Assembly: GCF_001866135.1 (NCBI RefSeq)
Contig: NZ_MODW01000001.1
Location: forward strand, 496,001-560,000
Direction: 5' to 3'
Length of the DNA stretch: 64,000 bases
Source: Microbacterium sp. LCT-H2
GTDB taxonomy: Bacteria > Actinomycetota > Actinomycetes > Actinomycetales > Microbacteriaceae
This document shows, one piece after another, positions 57,107 through 64,000 of the stretch. The position numbers were made by a program, and so were the translations under genes. The notes below the pieces were generated by a model, which was not told where the DNA came from, did not search any database, and worked only from the letters and a program-made list of their open reading frames with translations. Position 1 is the first letter of the stretch; each line of letters opens with the position of its first letter.

Positions 57107-58416
57107 TGCGCCGCCGCGCCGCTCTCGCCACCCTCGTGGTGGGTGCTGCCGTGTGCGGGACGCCGGCCGCCGCGGTGGCCGCGCCGACCGCTCCCACGAC
57201 GATCGTGTCGATGGCGACCGGCGCCTGTGAGCCCGGCACCGTGGTGTTCGCTCCGGAGGCCCCGTCGGCACTCGCGGCCCTCGGGGCGGAGGATGCGAAC
57301 CGTCTCGCCACCGGGAAGGGCGTCGTCGTGGCGGTCGTCGACTCCGGGATCGACGCCGGCAACCCGCACCTCGCCGGCGTCGTCGTCGGCGGTGTGAACC
57401 TCGTCGGCGACGGGGAACGCGCTGATGGCCTGAGCGACCTGACCGGGCACGGCACGGCCATCGCCGGGCAGATCGCGGCGCAGCCCGTCTCCGGCTCCGG
57501 CGTGGTGGGGCTCGCCCCCGACGCGCGCCTGCTGTCGGTGCGCGCGTTCCGCAGCGATTCGCCGCAGGACGTCGACAAGGGGTGGGGCCCGAGCGCCCAG
57601 CGTCTCGCCGAAGGCATCAACTGGGCGGCCGACAACGGAGCCGACATCATCAACGTCTCCTCGTCGCAGGCGACGGACTCCCCGGAACTGCGGGGCGCGG
57701 TGGAGCACGCGGCTGCCGTCGGAGCGCTCGTCGTCGCCAGTGGCGGCAACCGGACCTCCGACCCCGAGGCCGAAGACGGAGCCCGGTATCCCGCGGCCTA
57801 CGAGCAGGCGCTCGGCGTCAGCGCGGCCGATGCGACGGGGCTCGCGACCGACAGCTCGATCCACGGTCCGCAGGTCGGGGTCACGGCCCCCGGCGCGAAC
57901 GTGCTCACCGCGGCGACGGGCGGCGGCGACTGCCTGTTCGCCTCCGACGCCCCGGCTTCGAGCTTCGCGACCGGTTATGTGAGCGCGGCGGCGGCGCTGG
58001 TCGCCCAGGCGCATCCGGACGATCCTCCGGCGGGATGGGCGTATCGGCTGACGGCCACGGCGCTCCGCGCGGACGCCGACAACCGCGACGATGTCAACGG
58101 CTGGGGCTTCATCCAGCCGTCCGCCGCCATCCAGCTCCTCCCCGACCCCACCACCCGCGGACCCGTCAGCCCCTTCTTCGACACCGCGGAGAGCGCGGTG
58201 CGGCCCCCGGTCGTGAGCGTCGAGCCCGACCACGGGGTGCCGCCGTTCGTCCTCACCCGCGAGGTGGCGTTGATCGCCGCGATCGCCGGCGCGAGCCTGC
58301 TCGGAGTCCTCGGCATCCTCATCGTGCTCCGGCGACGCCGGGAGATACCCTCCGACGCGGCGGCCGAGGTGGAACGACAGGGCGGCCTCCTCGACCGCCC
58401 GGAGCCCGAGGCGTGA
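57106..58416 (+). CDS. mycP: Mycosin (subtilisin-like ESX protease MycP), copy 2
   Basis: A 436-residue protease with signal peptide (about 1-26), S8 domain and C-terminal membrane helix (about 385-405) before a basic tail. Catalytic Asp79 (AVVDSGID), His115 (LTGHGTAIAG), oxyanion Asn in VVASGGNRT and Ser286 are present. The Ser is in APASSFATGYV, so the usual Gly-Thr-Ser reads Ser-Ser. Starts at the ATG sharing one base with the EccB stop. Second mycosin of this locus. Confidence 0.92.
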   Translation: MRRRAALATLVVGAAVCGTPAAAVAAPTAPTTIVSMATGACEPGTVVFAPEAPSALAALGAEDANRLATGKGVVVAVVDSGIDAGNPHLAGVVVGGVNLVGDGERADGLSDLTGHGTAIAGQIAAQPVSGSGVVGLAPDARLLSVRAFRSDSPQDVDKGWGPSAQRLAEGINWAADNGADIINVSSSQATDSPELRGAVEHAAAVGALVVASGGNRTSDPEAEDGARYPAAYEQALGVSAADATGLATDSSIHGPQVGVTAPGANVLTAATGGGDCLFASDAPASSFATGYVSAAAALVAQAHPDDPPAGWAYRLTATALRADADNRDDVNGWGFIQPSAAIQLLPDPTTRGPVSPFFDTAESAVRPPVVSVEPDHGVPPFVLTREVALIAAIAGASLLGVLGILIVLRRRREIPSDAAAEVERQGGLLDRPEPEA

Positions 58417-58431
58417 GAGTCGGACCGACTC
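58417..58431. terminator. Hairpin between convergent mycosin and membrane-protein genes
   Basis: GAGTCG (58417-58422) pairs with CGACTC (58426-58431) around GAC, directly after the mycosin stop and reaching the stop of the convergent gene. It is a small stem, without T-run, and is only a plausible bidirectional terminator. Confidence 0.35.
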
Positions 58432-58891
58432 AGCGGCCGGCGGCTGCCGCCTGTCGCGCCCTGACGACCGCGCCCACGAGCGCGGCACCGGTGACCATGG
58501 CACCTCCCGCCAACGGCAGCAGGAGCAGCCCGACGGCCGCGCTCTGCGGGTTCTGAACGACCTGACCGTAGACGAACGCCCCCATGCTGCCCAGCACACC
58601 GACGAAGAGCGCCGCCGCGACGAGCCAGAGCAGCGGGGTCATCGCGGTGAGCCTCGTCGACGGCTCCCGGACGAACCGGAAGGCGAAGCCGGCGAAGAGG
58701 AACGACACCGCTGCGACGGCCAGAGCCACCAGACCCGCGAAGAGGAATGCCGGATCGGTCCACGCCGCGACGAGCGAGGGAATCGCGACGATCGTCGTCA
58801 GAGCACCGAACACGAGGGCGAACACACCGGCGACACGCGGCCTGCGCGACGTGGTGCTCGTCGTCGCCGACCGCTTCGCACCCTGATCCAT
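58430..58891 (-). CDS. Small four-helix membrane protein
   Basis: A 153-residue protein with a short charged N terminus and four membrane helices (VAGVFALVFGALTTIVAIPS, then LFAGLVALAVAAVSFLFAGF and two more). No family is recognised. It is the last gene of the minus-strand signalling cluster, 58 bases after the TVV-motif protein. Confidence 0.65.
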   Translation of the reverse strand: MDQGAKRSATTSTTSRRPRVAGVFALVFGALTTIVAIPSLVAAWTDPAFLFAGLVALAVAAVSFLFAGFAFRFVREPSTRLTAMTPLLWLVAAALFVGVLGSMGAFVYGQVVQNPQSAAVGLLLLPLAGGAMVTGAALVGAVVRARQAAAAGR

Positions 58892-58949
58892 CCGTCCGTC
58901 CCCTCTCCCGGTGTCCCACCCTAGCGAGGACCGCACGGGGCCTGCCTCC

Positions 58950-59486
58950 TCAGCCGAAGACGACGAAGCCGAGCGCGACGAGACCGACGACCGACACGAC
59001 GCCCGCCCCGACGGTCGCGGCGAGGGTGACGACGCTCCACCGCTGCGCCTGCTTGGCGACGGACGGCAGCCCGGGCTCCACCACCCGTGTGGGCGCGGCC
59101 GCCCCGACGACGACGGGCGGAGCGACGGGAGTGCGCGGAGCCGGACGCGGCTTGTAGATCGCGGGAGCCGGTGCGCCGTCCGGGGCGGCGAAGGAGTCGA
59201 CGCGGAGCCGCGGTCCGGCGGCCTGGGGTGCGGTGCCGTCTGCGGCAGCATCCTTCTTCCGCCGCAGGCGTCGAGCCGGACGCGCGACCGCCACGGTGGC
59301 GTCCTCGGGGGCGTCGGCCGCCGGAGGGGCGGAGCGATCGACGACCACCGTGGCGTCGACTATGGCCTCCTCCGCGTCGTCGGACGCGACCTCCGCGACC
59401 GGAGGCGCCGCATCGGACGCCGCTCCGGCACGCCGGCGGTCCCGCCGCGTCAGGATGACGGTCTCCTCGGCCTCGTCGTCGCTCAT
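58950..59486 (-). CDS. Tail-anchored Pro/Ala-rich protein with repeated T-V motifs
   Basis: A 178-residue protein that is mostly disordered (Ala, Pro, Asp, Arg rich), with one C-terminal membrane helix (VVTLAATVGAGVVSVVGLVA). It has three acidic-T-V motifs in the first 70 residues: EETVILTR, DATVVVDR and DATVAVAR. Similar motifs lie before the FHA domain of the protein encoded at 60307-61884. They look like kinase target or phosphothreonine sites for FHA binding. Overlaps the PP2C gene by 4 bases. Confidence 0.6.
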   Translation of the reverse strand: MSDDEAEETVILTRRDRRRAGAASDAAPPVAEVASDDAEEAIVDATVVVDRSAPPAADAPEDATVAVARPARRLRRKKDAAADGTAPQAAGPRLRVDSFAAPDGAPAPAIYKPRPAPRTPVAPPVVVGAAAPTRVVEPGLPSVAKQAQRWSVVTLAATVGAGVVSVVGLVALGFVVFG

Positions 59487-60310
59487 CGCGCGCGCACCGG
59501 GACCGTCGTGCCCTCGAGCATCGAATCGGTGACGGCGGACACGGCGGCCCGTCCACCCGTCGCGTCGTCGGGACGCGTGCGTGCGCCGCCGGAGACGACG
59601 TCGATCACCAGGACGGACACGTTGTCTCGTCCTCCGCCCTGCAGCGCGCGGCGGACGAGGGCCGCCGCCGCGGTCTCCGGGCGGCCGTTCATGGTCAGCG
59701 TCGCGCGGATGGCCTCATCGCTCACCTCGCCGGTCAGCCCGTCGGAGCACAGCAGGAGCCGCTCGCCGTCGACGACGGGGAGCAGCCAGCTGTCCGCCGT
59801 GCTGTCCGGGGCCCCGACCGCGCGCGTGATGACGTTGCGGCGCGAGAACGAGGCCAGGTCTTCAGGGCGGAGCTCACCGGCATCGACGAGCTCCTGTCCC
59901 AGGGAGTGGTCGATCGTGAGCTGCACCAGCTCCGTGCCGTGGTGCCGATATACCCGGGAGTCCCCGACGTTGAAGACGAGCCAGTGCGGCGCCCCCTCGT
60001 GCTCCACGAGCGCGACACCCGTCACAGTGCTGCCCGCCCCGCGGGTGTGCGCGGCGGCGATGTCCTCGACCACGGCCGCGGCTCGGCTCAGGGCGTCGCT
60101 GATGTCGCCGACATCGACCGGCAGTCCGCGCAGCGGCTCGAAGGCGGCGACGACAGCCGCGCTGGCGCGGTCACCGGCGTCGTGCCCACCCATGCCGTCG
60201 GCGACGAGGAACACCGGGCGCGCGTCGAGGACCGCGTCCTCGTTGGCCGCCCGCGTGAGCCCGGTGTCGGTCAGCGCCGCGACCCGGAGGACGACGGAGT
60301 CCACGGTCAC
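59483..60310 (-). CDS. PP2C-family Ser/Thr protein phosphatase
   Basis: Removes phosphate from Ser/Thr proteins. The 275 residues hold the PP2C motifs: N-E-D (RAANEDAVLD), DGMGGHDAG (38-46), GDSRVYRHH, SDGLTGEVSD and GRDNVSVLVI, so both metal-binding Asp sets are intact. The GTG at 60310 overlaps the FHA gene stop by 4 bases (GTGA). It probably reverses phosphorylation of the FHA and T-V-motif proteins encoded with it. No Ser/Thr kinase is found in the window. Confidence 0.94.
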   Translation of the reverse strand: MTVDSVVLRVAALTDTGLTRAANEDAVLDARPVFLVADGMGGHDAGDRASAAVVAAFEPLRGLPVDVGDISDALSRAAAVVEDIAAAHTRGAGSTVTGVALVEHEGAPHWLVFNVGDSRVYRHHGTELVQLTIDHSLGQELVDAGELRPEDLASFSRRNVITRAVGAPDSTADSWLLPVVDGERLLLCSDGLTGEVSDEAIRATLTMNGRPETAAAALVRRALQGGGRDNVSVLVIDVVSGGARTRPDDATGGRAAVSAVTDSMLEGTTVPVRAR

Positions 60311-61884
60311 GAATCGCGCTCCGCGACGACGTGCATGCCCACTTCCCCCAGGATGAACCGGCCGGTGCCGACCACGCTCTCCCCGGAGTCCAGGAGCGTC
60401 TCCGAGCCGTCATCCCCGACCACCACGACACCGTTGGTGGCGTGCAGGTCGGTCAGACGCCACTCGTCCTCCTGGACCACCAGACGGGCGTGGGTCTTCG
60501 ACAGCGTACGGGTGGTGTCCGGGATGGCCAGCCGCTGCTCGCCCGGCTCCCCGGTGGGGTTCCGGCCGATCACGACACTCGCGCCGGATAGCGAGAACCG
60601 GCGGCCGTCGTCCAGCACGAGGACCCGCCGCACGCCGCGCTTGCGGGCGACGACCACCGTGGCGTCGAGGTCGTCGTCGGTCGGGCGCGGCGTCACCACG
60701 GTCTTGTCGACATCGGCGACCAGGCCTTCGGGCACGGCGGGGGCAGGTACCGGCGCGCTCTGCCCCGACGCGGGGACATCCGTCGCGGACGGGACAGGGC
60801 GGATCATGGGCATCGGCGGGGCCTCGGGCTGACCGCCGTCACGGAACGAGGGCGGCACGGGTCGGACGACACGATTCGCCTCCGGAGCCGGCGCGGGGGC
60901 AGCGGGCTCCTCGCTCGGTGAAGAGACCACGGAGGGAGCGGGGGCCGGCGCGGGCTGCGGGGCGGCCGGCGGTACGTCGCCCATCGCGGCCATGATGCCG
61001 GTCGTCGGGTGCGCGGGAGTCGAGGGCGTCGGCTGCGCGGCCGGGGACGGCGGCGCCGGAGCGGCCACGGGCGGAGGCACGGGCGCTTCGGGCAGAACCG
61101 GGGCAGCAGGTGGAATCGAGACAGCAGGCGGAACGGGAGCAGCCGCCGGAGACGGCGCGGGCGGCGCCGGTGGTGCAAACGACGGAGACGGCGTCGAGGA
61201 CGACGGAGCCGGCGGCGCGGCAGGCGGAGCGAAGGCCGGTGGAGCGAACGACCTCGGTGCCGCGGGCTCGCCCTGCGGCGCACCCGCGGTCGGCGGGGCA
61301 CTCGCGGTCGGCGGGGCACTCGCGGCAGGAGCGACCGCGGGCGGCGCGGCGTAGTCCGGGAAGATCAGCGACGGCGCCTCCGGCGATCCGTTGCCCGCGG
61401 GGGCGAGGGAGGGGATCGTGTATCCCGACGCGTCGCGCGCGGGGGCCGCGGACGGCGGGGCGCTGCGCCGCGGACCCGGTTGGAGGGCCGCGAGACGATC
61501 CCCCTCGGGATAGGGCGCCGGACCCCATGCGAGCACGGTCGCCCACACCGGCGGCAGGAGGATGGCGAGCACGGTCATGCCGGCGCCCCGCCCGAAGCGC
61601 CGGTTGATGCGATGGGTGGCGACGACCTTGAGGTAGATGCCGTAGAGCTGCACGAGCGGGATGAAGTAGAACACCACCGACCAGGCGGGCACGCCCCCTC
61701 GCGCGAGGATCTCGGCCTCGTTGAGAACGGGCACCCAGCCCTTCCAGCCCTCCCCGTCGATGCGGGGGAACAGGCGCGACAGCGCGAGGGCGTACCAGAC
61801 GTAGACGGCCAGTCCGACGAGCAGCCCGAGTCCGACGATGATGACGAGCATCGTGGCCAGACCGGAGTCCGCGGGCGCGGTCAT
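60307..61884 (-). CDS. DUF5684-type membrane protein with Pro/Ala linker and C-terminal FHA domain
   Basis: A 525-residue protein. The N terminus has about three to four membrane helices (TMLVIIVGLGLLVGLAVYVW and the WVPVLNEAEILARGG segment of the DUF5684 kind), then a long Ala/Pro-rich linker (about 140-400), T-V motifs (DKTVVTPRPTD, LDATVVVARKR), and an FHA domain (about 440-525) with VVIGRNP, SKTHARLVV and HATNGVVVV. The T-V motifs just before the FHA domain could be its own phosphorylated ligands. Overlaps the transglutaminase-like and PP2C genes by 4 bases each. Confidence 0.85.
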   Translation of the reverse strand: MTAPADSGLATMLVIIVGLGLLVGLAVYVWYALALSRLFPRIDGEGWKGWVPVLNEAEILARGGVPAWSVVFYFIPLVQLYGIYLKVVATHRINRRFGRGAGMTVLAILLPPVWATVLAWGPAPYPEGDRLAALQPGPRRSAPPSAAPARDASGYTIPSLAPAGNGSPEAPSLIFPDYAAPPAVAPAASAPPTASAPPTAGAPQGEPAAPRSFAPPAFAPPAAPPAPSSSTPSPSFAPPAPPAPSPAAAPVPPAVSIPPAAPVLPEAPVPPPVAAPAPPSPAAQPTPSTPAHPTTGIMAAMGDVPPAAPQPAPAPAPSVVSSPSEEPAAPAPAPEANRVVRPVPPSFRDGGQPEAPPMPMIRPVPSATDVPASGQSAPVPAPAVPEGLVADVDKTVVTPRPTDDDLDATVVVARKRGVRRVLVLDDGRRFSLSGASVVIGRNPTGEPGEQRLAIPDTTRTLSKTHARLVVQEDEWRLTDLHATNGVVVVGDDGSETLLDSGESVVGTGRFILGEVGMHVVAERDS

Positions 61885-64000
61885 GAGTCCCCCTTCTTCC
61901 GGTCATCCAGTGAACCGGTCCATCCGAGCGTACCGAGCGCGGGTCTCGCACCGAAGCCGGGGAGGCGCAGGGAGCGCGTCCTGGCGACGAAAGACGTCGG
62001 CCGCACCCGGGTCCGAAGACGCTGCCATCTGGTCCCCGTCTTCGCCAGATCCGCCCGCTCTGCATCCACGATCGCCCAGGCGGCCGTCGCGTCGTCGGAG
62101 GTGGGCGGGTGCTCGGCGAAGACAGCGCGGTCGACCAGAGCAGCCAGCCGCTGTGCTGCCTCGCGACCGCTCGTCTGCGCGCGCTGCATCCTCGTGCCCT
62201 GCGCGTCCATGGGCACGTCATGGTCGGCGTACACGTCGGCGAGCTCCTCCCAGGCTCCGGCCAGGCGCACCTCGGGGTCCGCGGCCGTGCGCCGTGCATG
62301 CGCGCGCCGGCTCTTCGCGCCCACGAGCACGAGGAACGGCAGGACGAGCAGGAGCAGCGCGAGGAGCCCGAGACCCACTCCGCGGAGGATCGGCAGCAGG
62401 AAGGCGAGGACCTCCGAGGCGGGCTCCTCCAGCGGGGGCGCATCGTTGTTCGCGTCGCTCTGCGCCTGCGGGGGATCCAGAGCCTCGGACCGCGGCTGCT
62501 CCGGAACCGTGGGGTGCTCCGGGAGCTGCTCACCTTCGGTGATGGCGCTCGGCAGCATGGCATACTGCGGCGTCGCGTCGACGGGGATCCACTCGCCCCC
62601 CGAGGCGCGCACCTCGACCCAGGCGCTCATGTTCGCGCCGGTGCACACGTCGGTGCACGCCGGGATCCCCGGGACCTCCTCGGCCGCCGCGAGTCGCGCC
62701 CCCATCACCACGCGGGATTCCAGGCCCCACTGCTGCGCGAGGAGGGCCGCGGCCACGGAGAACTGCTCGTCGTCGCCGACCGCCGCCACCAGCAGCTCGG
62801 GGTCGGCGTCGGGACCCGCCCGACGTTCCTGCTCGGTGAGCTCGGTGAACAGCTCCTCGATGCGGGCGGCGGAGTGACCGGCATAGCTGGGAGCGAACGC
62901 GTACCCCTCGGACTCCTGGAGAGCCGCGATCCACCCCGTGGCAGCGGCGTCCTCGAGCAGCGCGTGGCTCAGGTAGCCCCGGGATCGGAGACGGTCCACC
63001 ACTTCGAGGTAGCCGGCACCGGTGCGCGGCTGCTCCTGCATCTCCGCCCACTCGACCAGCGCGGGGTATCGATCGGCATCGAGGGTCGACCGACCGCCCT
63101 GGACAGCGGTCAGCTGGTCCGGTTCACCGGGCGCATCGACCAGCACCGAGTAGCGATCACCGGGCACGAGGCCCTCCCCGCCGCCGGGCGCCTCCGCGAT
63201 CGTGATGGCGGTGTCACCGTCGTCGTCCACATGGAACCCGTCGGCGAGCGCGTCCGCACGCCCGCCGGAGAACGCAGGTGCCTCCGCGAGACCGGCGGGC
63301 GACGGAACCCAGATACCCCGGTAGGCCTCGCCGATCGTGATCTCCAGCGTCACCCGGCCGGAGCCAGGGAGCGCGGAGCGCGGCAGGCGGCTGAAGCGGT
63401 CGTCGGGGTCGATGTGGAAGTCCTCGCCGTCGTACGCGTCGAGGGTCACGAGGCGCAGGCGGTCCACGGGGCCGGGGTCGCCCTCCAGCTCGACCACCGG
63501 AGTGTCCAGCGTGTCGCCGGAGAACCAGGAGCGGTAGGAGCTGAGCGGACTCGGCTGCTCCTGCACCACGACCTGCGGTTCGATCTCGTCGCGCAGCACC
63601 GAGCGGTCGGACCAGCCGGCCGCCGCCGGGGCGATCGCGAAGCCGGCCCCCAGGGCGACGACCGCCAGCGCCCCGGCGAGCAGGTGCCGGCGAGCGGTGA
63701 GCCAGACGGGGGTCGCCCGCCGGGAGATGTTGGCCGCGGCCACGGTCCGCAGCGCGGCGGCGCGCTGGAGGCGCGTACGGCCGACGAGCCACACCAGGGA
63801 CACCACGAAGACCGCCACCCCGACCAGCCATTCCCGCGGTGCGGGAAGCTCGACGCCGGCCACGGAGACCGGGGAGGACGTGCCGCTCACACCGAAGGCG
63901 ACGCCGAAGACGCTCATGGCCACGACCACGGGGACCGCGGCCACCGCCCACTTGCCTCCGCTCCAGACGAAGAGCGTGGCGAGGAACGCCCCGAACAGCA
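61881..64000 (-). CDS. Transglutaminase-like membrane protein, catalytic Cys and His replaced (partial)
   Basis: The frame is open to the window edge, so the N terminus is missing. The visible part has several membrane helices (MSVFGVAFGVS, then EWLVGVAVFVVSLVWLVG and LLAGALAVVALGAGFAIA), a large extracytoplasmic region with a transglutaminase-core-like fold, one more membrane helix (about FLLPILRGVGLGLLALLLLV) and a cytoplasmic tail. At the catalytic Cys position of the core it reads GDDEQFS, with Asp, and at the His position MSAWVEV, with Ser; the Asp in PVDATP remains. It is thus probably inactive and structural. Gene partners are FHA and PP2C. Confidence 0.8.
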   Translation of the reverse strand, partial: LFGAFLATLFVWSGGKWAVAAVPVVVAMSVFGVAFGVSGTSSPVSVAGVELPAPREWLVGVAVFVVSLVWLVGRTRLQRAAALRTVAAANISRRATPVWLTARRHLLAGALAVVALGAGFAIAPAAAGWSDRSVLRDEIEPQVVVQEQPSPLSSYRSWFSGDTLDTPVVELEGDPGPVDRLRLVTLDAYDGEDFHIDPDDRFSRLPRSALPGSGRVTLEITIGEAYRGIWVPSPAGLAEAPAFSGGRADALADGFHVDDDGDTAITIAEAPGGGEGLVPGDRYSVLVDAPGEPDQLTAVQGGRSTLDADRYPALVEWAEMQEQPRTGAGYLEVVDRLRSRGYLSHALLEDAAATGWIAALQESEGYAFAPSYAGHSAARIEELFTELTEQERRAGPDADPELLVAAVGDDEQFSVAAALLAQQWGLESRVVMGARLAAAEEVPGIPACTDVCTGANMSAWVEVRASGGEWIPVDATPQYAMLPSAITEGEQLPEHPTVPEQPRSEALDPPQAQSDANNDAPPLEEPASEVLAFLLPILRGVGLGLLALLLLVLPFLVLVGAKSRRAHARRTAADPEVRLAGAWEELADVYADHDVPMDAQGTRMQRAQTSGREAAQRLAALVDRAVFAEHPPTSDDATAAWAIVDAERADLAKTGTRWQRLRTRVRPTSFVARTRSLRLPGFGARPALGTLGWTGSLDDRKKGDS

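Noticed and set aside
54110-57271. A 1053-residue open frame on the minus strand opposite eccD and eccB
   Set aside because: Antisense of two certain ESX genes; no recognisable sequence.

Overview
The window is high-GC actinobacterial DNA with tightly packed operons, many 1-4 base start/stop overlaps (ATGA, GTGA, TGATG) and several GTG or TTG starts. The gene set suggests Microbacteriaceae, probably Microbacterium; this is an inference from gene content, as no rRNA or other taxonomic marker is present. I saw no rRNA, tRNA, CRISPR array, IS element or prophage.

Region 1 (79-27053) is a Wzx/Wzy-type extracellular polysaccharide locus. It holds an initiating sugar-phosphate transferase, glycosyltransferases of families GT2 and GT4, a flippase, an O-antigen polymerase/ligase-like protein and a Wzz/tyrosine-kinase co-polymerase. 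It also has a low-molecular-weight tyrosine phosphatase, a CDP-alcohol phosphatidyltransferase, the dTDP-rhamnose genes rmlA, rmlB and a fused rmlC-rmlD, a GT2-GtrA fusion and a TagD-like cytidylyltransferase. Two large secreted proteins (PKD/LamG and beta-helix) lie in the same minus-strand run and share a domain, so they are probably matrix or polysaccharide-associated. Rhamnose is a likely sugar of the product.

Region 2 (27061-34929) is mostly housekeeping. It has a SIP-domain protein under a well-formed promoter containing a DtxR/IdeR-type iron box, a lipoprotein coupled to a cation diffusion facilitator, a decayed alpha/beta hydrolase, a mycoredoxin-like protein and an aldehyde dehydrogenase. 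Prolyl aminopeptidase, a zinc metallopeptidase, malate dehydrogenase and a resolvase-like small protein without the catalytic serine complete it.

Region 3 (35017-64000) is a type VII (ESX) secretion locus. A long minus-strand run (54155 down to 37622) carries WXG100 proteins, a mycosin, an EspB-like Gly-rich protein, an EccD-like protein, an FHA/RDD protein, three-ATPase EccC and accessory proteins. A divergent plus-strand operon (54413-58416) carries a second EccD, EccB and a second mycosin. A minus-strand signalling cluster (64000-58430) carries a transglutaminase-like membrane protein without Cys or His at the catalytic positions, an FHA protein, a PP2C phosphatase and two small membrane proteins. 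No EccE was seen.

The most notable element is at 35017-37559, beside the ESX operon end. A WXG-type 428-residue protein overlaps by 4 bases the first of three tandem, nearly identical lipoprotein genes (423-base period). This looks like a secreted toxin with an amplified, outward-facing immunity array. The middle copy is a hybrid of the outer two, as unequal crossing-over would produce. A second possible effector/membrane-partner pair (38380-39591 and 37622-38383) closes the ESX operon.
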